From: an uncultured Oscillibacter sp.
Lineage (GTDB): Bacteria > Bacillota > Clostridia > Oscillospirales > Oscillospiraceae
Reading direction: 5' to 3'
DNA length: 37,382 bases
Assembly: GCA_910583695.1 (NCBI GenBank)
Contig: CAJTZL010000025.1
Coordinates: forward strand, 1-37,382
The notes under the pieces are model-generated. The model was not told where the DNA came from, did not search any database, and saw only the letters and a program-made list of their open reading frames with translations. Each line of letters starts with the position of its first letter. Positions within the stretch are counted from its first letter, which is position 1. Below are positions 17,119 through 24,035 of the stretch, one piece after another. Made by a program: the position numbers and the translations under genes.

Positions 17119-17487
17119 GTGGATACGAGTGTCAAGCGTGGCGATATTTACTATGCCGATCTCTCCCCGGTGGTGGGCAGCGAGCAGGGCGGCGTCCGGC
17201 CCGTTCTGATTATTCAGAACGACACCGGAAACCGTTACAGTCCCACCGTGATTGCGGCGGCCATCACTTCCCAGACCGGGAAGACCCGGCTGCCCACACA
17301 TATCGACCTTCCCGTGGACCAGAGCTGCGGCCTGAGCCGGGATTCCGTCGTCCTGCTGGAGCAGGTGCGGACCCTGGATAAGAAACGGCTCCGGGAGCGC
17401 ATGGGCCACGTGGAGGAAAATGTGATGAGCAAGGTGGACACGGCAATTGCGGTCAGCTTCGGGCTGCCCCACGACCAGTTGGTTTGA
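17119..17487 (+). CDS. mazF: MazF/NdoA-type mRNA interferase toxin
   Basis: Sequence-specific endoribonuclease of a type II toxin-antitoxin system. It is very close to B. subtilis NdoA, sharing VKRGDIYYADLSPVVGSEQ and GGVRPVLIIQND with catalytic Arg27, plus the conserved Thr50 in AAITSQT. The length of 122 residues is normal. Start GTG 17119 lies 10 bases after GGCGGAG (17102-17108); GTG 17110 is also in frame but too close to that site. No mazE-like antitoxin is visible in the 204-base gap upstream or downstream, although B. subtilis has alr and ndoAI just before ndoA. The gap holds a short G-rich/C-rich hairpin near 17062-17084 of unknown role. The active-site residues are intact, so the toxin should be functional. 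Confidence 0.93.
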   Translation: MDTSVKRGDIYYADLSPVVGSEQGGVRPVLIIQNDTGNRYSPTVIAAAITSQTGKTRLPTHIDLPVDQSCGLSRDSVVLLEQVRTLDKKRLRERMGHVEENVMSKVDTAIAVSFGLPHDQLV

Positions 17488-17543
17488 GGTTCCCTCCCGG
17501 CGGAGACCTGTTCTCCGCCGGGAGGCGTACAGAGGAGGTACAT

Positions 17544-18029
17544 ATGAAAAAAGACCGATGGCTGCTGCGGGCGGTCGTCCTGCTGGCCCTCAGCGCCGGG
17601 CTGATGACCACCGCCCTGGCGGCGGAGGCCGGGTCCAGCGGCGACCCGCTGGTAACGCTGAGCTACCTGAACGACACCTTTTTCAACACCATCATGCAGC
17701 GGGTGGACCAGAAGATTGCCGAGCGGACAGGACAGGCCCTCCCCGGGGGAACCTCCTCCACCGCCGCCTCCTTTGTGGTTGTAACCCTCAGCGAGGGGCA
17801 GACCCTCACCGGGGGCATCGGCTGCGAGGTGATGCTGCGGGTGGGCAGCGCCGTCTGCGTCTCCCCCTCGGACCCGGGGCTCATTGACGAGACCACCGCC
17901 GCCACCCTGGCAAACGGCGGGGCCCTGGTTCAAAACCACCTGTACATGATGACCATTGAGGGCCGGGGCGTCCGGGCCACCGCCGCCGTCACCAAGGTTC
18001 TGGCCCGGGGGAGCTATACCGTCGCGTGA
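17544..18029 (+). CDS. Secreted protein of unknown function
   Basis: A 161-residue protein with a clear Sec signal peptide (positive MKKDR, hydrophobic core, cleavage likely after TALA near residue 28). The mature part begins with a Gly/Ser stretch and the segment DPLVTLSYL, has a helical part (about 45-70) and then a beta-rich part with GIGCEVMLRVG and a closing RGSYTV. I recall similar secreted hypothetical proteins in spore-forming Clostridia but know no function. ATG 17544 follows AGAGGAGG. It lies 56 bases after mazF and is followed by a strong terminator, so it ends the transcription unit. Confidence 0.7.
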   Translation: MKKDRWLLRAVVLLALSAGLMTTALAAEAGSSGDPLVTLSYLNDTFFNTIMQRVDQKIAERTGQALPGGTSSTAASFVVVTLSEGQTLTGGIGCEVMLRVGSAVCVSPSDPGLIDETTAATLANGGALVQNHLYMMTIEGRGVRATAAVTKVLARGSYTVA

Positions 18030-18042
18030 CCTGCATAACCGG

Positions 18043-18077
18043 ACCCGTCTGCGCATAAGCTGGCGCAGACGGGTTTT
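18043..18077 (+). terminator. Terminator after the secreted protein gene
   Basis: A perfect 12-bp stem (18043-18054 with 18063-18074), loop ATAAGCTG, followed by TTTTCATTTT. Confidence 0.88.
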
Positions 18078-18105
18078 CATTTTCACGGCGGGAGGGATGG
18101 GGCAT

Positions 18106-18624
18106 ATGGACAAATTCCCCTTGATGCTGGAGGGCCGGCCCGCCGGGGAGCTGACGGCGGAGCGGGAGGGGCTGTACACCTGGTTCTCCGCTCGCTGCCC
18201 CCTTCCGGAGGGTCTCTGGTGCGCCTGGGCCGTGGGGGACCGGGGGGAGCTGCGCCTGGGGGTGCTGGAGCCGGAGGGCGCCCAGGGGACCATCCGCCGC
18301 CGCTTCTCCAGGCAGCTCACCGCCCCCCTGGGCCGCCTCCTCCGGGGGGAGGTCCGCCCGGCGGGGGCCGGGGCGCCGGAGACCTGGGAGCCCGCCCCCG
18401 ACCCGGAGCGGCTTTTCCGCTCCCCCTGGCTCCGCCAGAGGCTGAAGGGGGCCCGGGGGGCCCGGACCCGGCAGACAGGGGAGCGCCGGTATCTGGCCCT
18501 GCCCTACGACAAAGGGAAGCCCTTTCCCCTGACCACCCTCTTCTGCTTCGCACATGTCCGCGCCATCGGCGAGGGAACCTATGTGGTCTACGCTTTCGAC
18601 GGGCAGGAGCGGCCGGTTTTTTGA
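18106..18624 (+). CDS. Hypothetical protein, 172 residues
   Basis: I do not recognise this family. The product is probably cytoplasmic, with no signal or membrane helix, and is rich in Arg. An N-terminal part (about 1-75) looks beta-rich (LMLEGRPAGEL, YTWFSARCPLP, LRLGVLEPEG). An Arg/Pro-rich middle (about 85-130) and a C-terminal part with FPLTTLFCFAHVR and YVVYAFDG follow. ATG 18106 has GGGAGGG about 10 bases upstream; ATG 18097 is an alternative. It sits alone between the terminator at 18043 and the nrdR promoter. Base composition matches its neighbours. Confidence 0.65.
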   Translation: MDKFPLMLEGRPAGELTAEREGLYTWFSARCPLPEGLWCAWAVGDRGELRLGVLEPEGAQGTIRRRFSRQLTAPLGRLLRGEVRPAGAGAPETWEPAPDPERLFRSPWLRQRLKGARGARTRQTGERRYLALPYDKGKPFPLTTLFCFAHVRAIGEGTYVVYAFDGQERPVF

Positions 18625-18691
18625 GCTTCCAGAAACAGGGAAAATTTTTTCAAAAAAATTTGACAAATTTCTATCAATTTTTAGGTTCTCA

Positions 18692-18700
18692 TGATATAAT
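18692..18700 (+). promoter_or_regulatory. Extended -10 promoter of nrdR
   Basis: TGATATAAT is a perfect extended -10. A TTGACA at 18660-18665 is 29 bases upstream, too far to pair with it. An A/T palindrome at about 18645-18660 may help as an UP element. The transcript would have a leader of about 105 bases that can form a CCGCCGG-GAAG-CCGGCGG hairpin (18776-18793) just before the ribosome-binding site. Confidence 0.65.
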
Positions 18701-18811
18701 ACACCCCAACGTTCCCGGGACATCCCCGTAACGCCTTGGGAAGTACCAAAGGTGCCCGTATTGTACGGAATCGGGCCGCCGGGAAGCCGGCGGAGGATCA
18801 GGAGGTCCTTT

Positions 18812-19276
18812 ATGAAATGTCCCTACTGCGGCTTTAATGAGAGCAAGGTCATCGATTCCCGCCCGGCCGACGAAAACAACAGCATCCGCCGCCGGAGAGA
18901 GTGCCTTTCCTGCACCCGGCGCTTCACCACCTATGAGACCGTGGAGAGCCTCCCCCTGGTGGTGGTGAAGAAGGACGGCAGCCGCCAGAGCTTCGACCGG
19001 GCAAAGGTCCTGGGCGGCATGATCCGGGCCTGTGAGAAGCGGCCCGTTCCCCTGGCGCGGCTGGAGAAGGTGTCCGCGGAAATTGAACAGGAGCTCCAGA
19101 ACGCCATGGAACGGGAGGTCAGCACAGAGGTCATCGGCGAACGGGTCATGGAGAACCTGCGGGCCATCGACCAGGTGGCCTATGTCCGCTTCGCCTCCGT
19201 CTACCGGCAGTTTCAGGACATCGACAGCTTCATGGAGGAGCTGTCCAAGCTGCTGGCGGAACAGAACCAGCGCTGA
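18812..19276 (+). CDS. nrdR: Ribonucleotide reductase repressor NrdR
   Basis: Zinc-ribbon/ATP-cone repressor that senses ATP/dATP and shuts down ribonucleotide reductase genes by binding NrdR boxes. The 154-residue length is standard. The zinc ribbon has CPYC at residues 3-6 and CLSC at 31-34, with RRRREC and RRFTTYE between and after. The ATP-cone follows (VVKKDGSRQSFDRAK, then VAYVRFASVYRQF). ATG 18812 is preceded by AGGAGG; the open frame continues upstream to 18752 but the family starts here. Monocistronic, with promoter and terminator. No nrd genes lie nearby. Confidence 0.95.
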   Translation: MKCPYCGFNESKVIDSRPADENNSIRRRRECLSCTRRFTTYETVESLPLVVVKKDGSRQSFDRAKVLGGMIRACEKRPVPLARLEKVSAEIEQELQNAMEREVSTEVIGERVMENLRAIDQVAYVRFASVYRQFQDIDSFMEELSKLLAEQNQR

Positions 19277-19286
19277 GCGCGAAAAC

Positions 19287-19321
19287 GGCCCGCCGGAAAA
19301 ATCCGGCGGGCCGGGCGTTTT
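19287..19321 (+). terminator. Terminator after nrdR
   Basis: An 11-bp perfect GC-rich stem (19287-19297 with 19302-19312), loop AAAA, then GGGCG and TTTT at 19318-19321. Confidence 0.8.
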
Positions 19322-19326
19322 CCCCT

Positions 19327-19354
19327 TTGCAAAGCCCCGAATCTTTGCTATACT
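19327..19354 (+). promoter_or_regulatory. Sigma-A promoter of the ymdB unit
   Basis: TTGCAA at 19327-19332 and TATACT at 19349-19354, spacer 16 bases, 24 bases before the ymdB start. Confidence 0.7.
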
Positions 19355-19378
19355 ATGGTTTTAGATTGGAGGGCGGCT

Positions 19379-20152
19379 ATGCTATATCACATTCTCGCCA
19401 TAGGCGACGTAGTGGGGGAGCCCGGGCTCCGTCACCTGGAAAAGGTCCTGCGGCCCCTGCAAAAACTCAAGGGCGTCTCCTTCACCGTGGTCAACGGGGA
19501 GAACGCCTCCGGCGTGGGCCTCACCCGGGAACAGGCGGAGCGCATCCGGAATGCCGGAGCCGACGCCGTGACCCTGGGGAACCACGCCTTCGGCAAGGCT
19601 CAAATCGGAAGCCTGCTGGAGGACGCCTCCTGGCTCCTCCGCCCCGCCAACTACTCCGGCCGGGCCCCGGGCCACGGCTGTGAAATCTTCGACCTTGGGG
19701 GTGTCCGGGTCCGGGTGATAAACCTCATCGGCCGCTGCGGCCTGGCCTGGGGAGCGGACAACCCCTTCTCCCTGGCGGACCGTTTGCTGGAGCGGGGGGA
19801 GGCGGAGTTCACCCTGGTGGACTTCCACGCGGAGGCTACCAGCGAAAAGCTGGCCCTGGGCTATTATCTGGACGGGCGGGTTTCCGCCCTCTGGGGAACC
19901 CACACCCACGTCCCCACCGCCGACCAGCGGGTTTATCCCAAGGGGACGGGCTATATCACGGACCTGGGAATGACCGGGCCTGTGGAGTCCGTCCTGGGCA
20001 TTGAGCCCCGGCAGTCGGTGGAGGGCTTTCTGGGCGGCCTGCCGGGGCGGTACAGGCATCCGGAGGGGCCCTGCAAAATGGAGGGGGCCCTCTTCACCCT
20101 GGACAGCGCCACGGGGCTGTGCACGGCGGTGGAGCGAGTCGACATTCGGTGA
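19379..20152 (+). CDS. ymdB: YmdB-family metallophosphoesterase
   Basis: Cytoplasmic di-metal phosphodiesterase. In B. subtilis, YmdB hydrolyses 2',3'-cyclic nucleotides and influences biofilm and motility choices. The 257 residues cover the full family. Metal-binding motifs are GDVVG near residue 8, NGENASG near 40, TLGNHAF near 68, DFHAEATSEKLALG near 150, and GTHTHVPTAD near 178, then ITDLGMTGP. ATG 19379 follows GGAGGG. In many Bacillota this gene sits near rny or spoVS, which are not seen here. The likely frameshifted membrane gene and ybaK follow. Confidence 0.92.
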   Translation: MLYHILAIGDVVGEPGLRHLEKVLRPLQKLKGVSFTVVNGENASGVGLTREQAERIRNAGADAVTLGNHAFGKAQIGSLLEDASWLLRPANYSGRAPGHGCEIFDLGGVRVRVINLIGRCGLAWGADNPFSLADRLLERGEAEFTLVDFHAEATSEKLALGYYLDGRVSALWGTHTHVPTADQRVYPKGTGYITDLGMTGPVESVLGIEPRQSVEGFLGGLPGRYRHPEGPCKMEGALFTLDSATGLCTAVERVDIR

Positions 20153-20228
20153 GGGGGCTGCGCCGGGCCGCCGGGACGGCCTTTCCGGCGGGGACGCTGG
20201 TCCTGAGGCGTCCCGGGTTCTGGAAAAT

Positions 20229-20569
20229 ATGGAACGTGTTTCGGCTTATTATGGTGGCGGGACGGGACTGTTCCGGAGCCTTCTGTATCCGGCGGCGTTC
20301 CTGGGGCCCTATCTCACTGCGGCCGCCGCCATCGCGGCTCTGCGGCTTCCCCGGCGCCGGGCCCTGCGGCCGGGACTCCGGAGTCTCTGCGCCGCTGCCT
20401 TTTTCACCTTTGGCGAGGGGCTGACCGTCTTTGCCCGGGCCATGGGCGGCCATGGCGGCTGCGTGGGGCGGAACCCCTGTTCAGCCTTCTGGTCCTGGGT
20501 GTTTCCGCCGCTGTCTGCGCCCGCCGGAAAAGAGAAATCGACAGAGAGGAAGGAACATATGTCTATTGA
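20229..20569 (+). pseudogene. Probable frameshifted small membrane protein gene
   Basis: The frame from ATG 20229 encodes two hydrophobic segments (SLLYPAAFLGPYLTAAAAIAAL and a second near FFTFGEGLTVFARAM). It then loses membrane-protein character near 20440-20460. From there another frame continues with a third hydrophobic segment (PLFSLLVLGVSAAVCARRKRE, ending in a positive-inside cluster) and stops at 20567-20569, overlapping the next start by 11 bases as coupled genes do. The switch falls in the near-duplicate GGCCATGG GC GGCCATGG, a likely slippage site. A roughly 110-residue three-helix protein is therefore probably broken by an indel, or the site is a sequencing error. No good ribosome-binding site precedes 20229, which weakens the call. 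Confidence 0.4.
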
Positions 20570-21041
20570 AAAAGTGAGAGCGTATTTTCAGCCCTTCGGC
20601 ATTGCGGACCGCATCCGGGAGTTTGCGGTCTCCTCCGCCACGGTGGAGCTGGCGGCGGTGGCCGTCGGCGTGGAGGGCGCCCGGATTGCCAAGAGCCTCA
20701 GCTTTAAAGTGGAGGACAAGCCGATCATCATCGTGGTGGCCGGGGACGCAAAAATTGACAACAGCAAATATAAGGCCCGGTTCCATACCAAAGCCAAAAT
20801 GCTCACCCACGAGGAGGCCCACAGCCTCATCGGCCACGATGTGGGCGGCGTGTGCTCCTTCGCCCTGCCGGAGGACGTGAAGGTTTACCTGGACGTGTCC
20901 CTGAAGCGGTTCGAGACCGTCTTCCCCGCCGCCGGCAGCGACAACAGCGCCATCGAGCTGACCTGTGACGAGCTGGAGCGCTATTCCTCCAACTTCGTAG
21001 AGTGGGTGGATGTGTGCAAGGCCTGGCAGGCGGAAATCTAA
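20559..21041 (+). CDS. YbaK/aminoacyl-tRNA deacylase family protein
   Basis: A 160-residue YbaK-type trans-editing domain that hydrolyses mischarged tRNA (in relatives, Cys-tRNA-Pro or Ala-tRNA-Pro). Family marks are SATVELAAVAVGVEGARIAKSLSF (in parts), IIVVAGDAKIDNSKYK with the conserved Lys, THEEAHSLIGHDVGGVCSFALP, and a C-terminal ELTCDELERYS. ATG 20559 is preceded by an AGAGAGGAAGGA-type ribosome-binding site; the open frame extends far upstream, but that part belongs to the preceding membrane gene. It lies between this gene and the phosphoesterase with short gaps, suggesting one unit. The exact tRNA substrate is not deducible. Confidence 0.88.
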   Translation: MSIEKVRAYFQPFGIADRIREFAVSSATVELAAVAVGVEGARIAKSLSFKVEDKPIIIVVAGDAKIDNSKYKARFHTKAKMLTHEEAHSLIGHDVGGVCSFALPEDVKVYLDVSLKRFETVFPAAGSDNSAIELTCDELERYSSNFVEWVDVCKAWQAEI

Positions 21042-21061
21042 GCGCATTTGGAGGCGGGATG

Positions 21062-22162
21062 ATGCTGAAATTTATCCACGCGGCGGACTTTCACCTGGAC
21101 AGCGCCTTTGCCGCCCTGCCCCCCGGGCGGGCGGCGGAGCGGCGGCGGGAGAGCCGGGAGCTGCCCTTCCGGCTGGCGGACTACGTGAATGCCCGCGGCG
21201 TGCAGCTGGTGCTGCTGGCCGGGGACCTCTTTGACAGCGCCGCCCCCTATCGGGAGACCGGCCAGGCCCTGGCGGAGGCCCTGGGGCGGATGAAGGCCCG
21301 GGTCTTTGCCGCCCCGGGGAACCATGACTGGTACGGCCCCGGCAGTCCCTGGGTCACGGTGGACTGGCCGGAGAACGTGCATATTTTCCGGGAGGCCGCC
21401 ATGACCTCCGTGGACCTGCCGGAGCTGGGCGTCACCGTCCACGGGGCGGCCTTCACCTCCCCGGAGCAGGGGAGCAGCCTTCTGGCGGGCTTCTCCGCGC
21501 CGGAGAACGGCCGGGTCCACCTGGGCCTTCTCCACGGGGAGACGGACCCGGCGGAGGCCCGCTACAACCCCCTGGGGCGGGAGGAGATCGCCGCCAGCGG
21601 CCTGAGCTATCTGGCCCTGGGGCACATCCACAAGCGGGGGGAGGCCGGAACCTGCGGAAGGACCCTCTGCGCCTGGCCCGGCTGTCCGGAGGGCCGGGGC
21701 TTTGACGAGCTGGGGGAGAAGGGCTTTTACGAGGGCGTGATCGACGGCGGGGGGAGCGTTTCCTTGACCTTCGTGCCCTTCGCCGGGCGGCGGTATGAAA
21801 TTCTGGAGGTGGACGTGACGGGGAAATCCTCCCCCCGGGCCGCCGTGGAGGCCGCCCTGCCGGAGGATACGGCGGGGGACCTCTACCGCATTCTCCTCAC
21901 CGGCGAGGCCGGAGAGGGCGGCGGAGACGCCAAGGCCCTGGAAACGGCCCTGGCCGGGCGGTTTTACGCCCTGGAGGTCCGGGACCACACCCGGGTGGCG
22001 GCGGACGTCTGGGCCCGGGCCGGGGAGGACTCCCTCCGGGGCCTGTTCCTCCGGGAGCTCCGGGCCAGATGGGACGCCGCCGGAGACGAGGCGGAGCGGG
22101 AGGCCGTCGTTCAGGCGGTGCGCTTCGGCCTTGCGGCCCTGGACCACCGGGATTTGGGCTGA
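21062..22162 (+). CDS. SbcD/YhaO-like metallophosphoesterase
   Basis: A 366-residue calcineurin-like phosphoesterase of the DNA-repair exonuclease group (B. subtilis YhaO, E. coli SbcD). Metal-binding motifs are HAADFHLD near residue 6, LLAGDLFDS near 48, APGNHDWYG near 83, LLHGETD near 155 and LALGHIHKRG near 180. The C-terminal 180 residues form the usual capping part. Start ATG 21062 is 7 bases after GGAGG; ATG 21059 is also possible. SbcD/YhaO normally acts with an SMC-like ATPase (SbcC/YhaN) encoded next to it, but here rplS follows, so the partner is missing or elsewhere. The role is probably processing of DNA ends. Confidence 0.85.
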   Translation: MLKFIHAADFHLDSAFAALPPGRAAERRRESRELPFRLADYVNARGVQLVLLAGDLFDSAAPYRETGQALAEALGRMKARVFAAPGNHDWYGPGSPWVTVDWPENVHIFREAAMTSVDLPELGVTVHGAAFTSPEQGSSLLAGFSAPENGRVHLGLLHGETDPAEARYNPLGREEIAASGLSYLALGHIHKRGEAGTCGRTLCAWPGCPEGRGFDELGEKGFYEGVIDGGGSVSLTFVPFAGRRYEILEVDVTGKSSPRAAVEAALPEDTAGDLYRILLTGEAGEGGGDAKALETALAGRFYALEVRDHTRVAADVWARAGEDSLRGLFLRELRARWDAAGDEAEREAVVQAVRFGLAALDHRDLG

Positions 22163-22276
22163 TTGTCTTTTCTCATGAGAGAGAGGGCCGTCAAGCCCTT
22201 CCGCGCTCCGGTCCGGCGCCCGCTTGGACGCCGTTTCCGCCGAACAGATTTTTTGACAAATCCTATGAAAAAAAAC

Positions 22277-22305
22277 TTGCAATTTGCATGGGACTATGAT
22301 ATCCT
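22277..22305 (+). promoter_or_regulatory. Sigma-A promoter of rplS
   Basis: TTGCAA at 22277-22282 and TATCCT at 22300-22305 with a 17-base spacer. The roughly 85-base leader contains a GC-rich hairpin (GCGCGG-AAA-CCGCGC near 22335-22350), possibly a ribosomal L19 leader, which I cannot confirm. The gap before the promoter (22163-22276) shows nothing recognisable. Confidence 0.55.
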
Positions 22306-22398
22306 ATTCAGGCTTACAAAAGGGCGGTCCTCTGCCGCGCGCGGAAACCGCGCAGAACACGCGGGTAAGAACGCCTATGAAACAGGAGGAAGTATCCC

Positions 22399-22740
22399 AT
22401 GGATCTCATCAAGGAACTGAACAAGGAAGCCCTTGGCAAGGAAACGCCCCATGTGCAGATCGGCGACACCGTCCGCGTCCACGTGAAGGTCAAGGAAGGC
22501 TCCCGGGAGCGCATCCAGGTCTTCGAGGGCACCGTCATCGCCAAAAAGCACGGCGGCATCGAGGAAACCATCACCGTCCGCCGCATCTCCTACGGTGTGG
22601 GCGTGGAGAAGGTGTTCCCCGTGCACTCCCCCTCCATCGACACCATTCAGGTCGTCCGCAACGGCAAGGTCCGCCGGGCCAAGCTGTACTATCTGCGGGG
22701 CCGCGTGGGCAAGGCTGCCAAGATCAAGGAGAAGCTGTAA
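22399..22740 (+). CDS. rplS: Ribosomal protein L19
   Basis: Large-subunit protein bL19 at the 30S-50S interface. 113 residues, normal length. Hallmarks are GDTVRVHVKVKEGSRERIQVFEGTV (in parts), RRISYGVGVEKVFPVHSP and KLYYLRGRVGKAAKI. ATG 22399 follows AGGAGG. In many bacteria rplS follows rimM and trmD; here it is alone with its own promoter and terminator. Confidence 0.98.
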   Translation: MDLIKELNKEALGKETPHVQIGDTVRVHVKVKEGSRERIQVFEGTVIAKKHGGIEETITVRRISYGVGVEKVFPVHSPSIDTIQVVRNGKVRRAKLYYLRGRVGKAAKIKEKL

Positions 22741-22755
22741 GCTCCGGAAATCGGA

Positions 22756-22781
22756 AAGAGAGGCGCAGGCCTCTCTTTTTT
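22756..22781 (+). terminator. Terminator after rplS
   Basis: A 9-bp stem (22756-22764 with 22769-22777), loop GCAG, followed by a T run to 22781. Confidence 0.88.
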
Positions 22782-22785
22782 CCTC

Positions 22786-22814
22786 TTGCTTTTCCCGCGG
22801 GATTGTGCTATAAA
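22786..22814 (+). promoter_or_regulatory. Sigma-A promoter of the T-box/pheST unit
   Basis: TTGCTT at 22786-22791 and TATAAA at 22809-22814, spacer 17 bases, immediately downstream of the rplS terminator. Confidence 0.7.
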
Positions 22815-23065
22815 GGAAGCAGATCATACCAAATCCGCGATGAACGGGAAAATAACGATCACGCCTCGCCAAGAGAGGATGGGCCGCCGGCTGCAAGCCC
22901 GTCCGCGACGCGCCGTTTGGTTCGCCCGGGAGCCGCCGTGGAGACACGGCCGGTCCGCCCTCCGTTACCGGGGCCTCGAGCGCGCGCCGCAGGGCGCGAA
23001 TTTGGGTGGTACCGCGGAAGGAGTTGCCTTTCGTCCCATGTGTGGGGCGGAGGGTTTTTCTTTTT
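22815..23065 (+). promoter_or_regulatory. T-box leader, probably tRNA-Phe responsive
   Basis: A transcription-attenuation riboswitch that reads uncharged tRNA. The near-invariant T-box sequence TGGGTGGTACCGCGG is at 23003-23017. A terminator follows: an 11-bp stem (23027-23037 with 23044-23054), loop ATGTGT, then TTTTTC and TTTTTT. Stem I starts near 22836; its lower helix pairs CGGG (22845-22848) with CCCG (22925-22928). The triplet just before the 3' strand is TTC (22921-22923), a Phe specifier. The apical GGCTGCAAGCCC element (22889-22900) and a GCGCGC/GGCGCG stem III (near 22979-22998) also fit. The specifier was assigned by hand but agrees with pheS and pheT downstream. The first gene after it is a polysaccharide deacetylase. 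Confidence 0.9.
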
Positions 23066-23100
23066 TCCTTCCCCAATTTTTCAGAAAGGACCTGAGTGCC

Positions 23101-24003
23101 ATGTATTCCCTTCCCCTGGCCCTGGCGCTGTCTCTGACGCTGTCGGTCTCCGCCCCCCTCTCCCCGGCCGTGGCGGCGGCGACCGTCCCGGAGCGGCCCG
23201 CCGTACAGGCCCGGGAGGCCGCCGCACCGGAGGTCCCCGGGATTTCCCCCTCCTCTCCGGAGGGCGCGCCGGTGACCTACGAGCTCCGCCTGCCAGTGCT
23301 GATGTACCACCACGTAGTCCAGGACTGGCAGGCGTGCAACGAGATGACCGTCACCGTGGGACGGCTGGAGCAGGACCTCCAGTGGCTGGCGGAAAACGGC
23401 TATCACACCGTTCTTCCCCGGGAGCTGGCAGCGGGAGAGCCCCTGCCGGAAAAGCCCATCCTCCTCACCTTCGACGACGGCTACCGGAGCAACTATGATC
23501 TGGCCTACCCCCTCCTCCAGCAGTACGGGGCCAAGGCCGTCATCGCCGTCATGGTCTACATGCAGGACAACCCCGGGGGGAACTTCCTCACCTGGGACAT
23601 GTGCCGGGAGATGACCGCCTCCGGGCTGGTGGAAATCGGCTCCCACGGCTATGCCATCCACAACCTGGACGGGCGGATGGGGAACTTTGTCCCCGGACAG
23701 GCCAACGGCGTTCAGCGGCGCAAGGGCGAATCCGACAGCGATTTCCAGTGCCGGGTGCTGGAGGACCTCCGCTACAGCTTTGAGCGCATCGCCCGGGAAA
23801 CCGGAGTCCCTCCCAGCTACTTCGCCTATCCCTTCGGCAAGACGGACCCGGACGCTGACGCATACCTGGAGTCCCTCTTCCCCGTGACGGCGGTGACAGG
23901 GCCCGGGACGCACAGCGCGAACCTCTCCAAGGGGCTGCACCAGCTGCCCCGCTTCACCGTCACCATGGAGCGCCCGCCCTGGGCGCTACTGCGCAATCCC
24001 TGA
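23101..24003 (+). CDS. Secreted polysaccharide deacetylase (NodB/CE4)
   Basis: Metal-dependent deacetylase that removes acetyl groups from N-acetylated sugars in peptidoglycan or surface polysaccharide. 300 residues: signal peptide (about 1-27, cleaved near VAAA), a Pro/Ala/Glu-rich linker (about 28-60), then a NodB domain. Motif 1 is LLTFDDGYRSN (catalytic and metal-binding Asp), motif 2 is EIGSHGYAIHNL (metal-binding His pair), and motif 3 is YFAYPFGKTD. The N-terminal LPVLMYHHVV is typical of the PgaB/YadE-like branch. ATG 23101 is just downstream of the T-box terminator, with AAAGGA 10 bases upstream. The stop lies 32 bases before pheS, so it appears to be controlled by the Phe T-box, an unusual pairing. 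Confidence 0.9.
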   Translation: MYSLPLALALSLTLSVSAPLSPAVAAATVPERPAVQAREAAAPEVPGISPSSPEGAPVTYELRLPVLMYHHVVQDWQACNEMTVTVGRLEQDLQWLAENGYHTVLPRELAAGEPLPEKPILLTFDDGYRSNYDLAYPLLQQYGAKAVIAVMVYMQDNPGGNFLTWDMCREMTASGLVEIGSHGYAIHNLDGRMGNFVPGQANGVQRRKGESDSDFQCRVLEDLRYSFERIARETGVPPSYFAYPFGKTDPDADAYLESLFPVTAVTGPGTHSANLSKGLHQLPRFTVTMERPPWALLRNP

Positions 24004-24035
24004 GCCAACACATCCAAGAAAAGGAGTACCACGAT

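Noticed and set aside
17043..17381. An overlapping frame before and across mazF as an antitoxin
   Set aside because: It runs mostly inside mazF in another frame, and its sequence has no ribbon-helix-helix character or homology I recognise.
18660..18665. Perfect TTGACA upstream of nrdR
   Set aside because: It lies 29 bases from the TATAAT, too far for a sigma-A promoter; the extended -10 explains the promoter better.
20001..21041. A single 346-codon gene joining a membrane part to YbaK
   Set aside because: YbaK proteins are about 160 residues and a strong ribosome-binding site precedes ATG 20559. The upstream part is better explained as a separate frameshifted membrane gene.
22786..24003. 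A longer deacetylase starting at 22786
   Set aside because: The extra N-terminus would translate the T-box leader. A signal peptide begins at ATG 23101.
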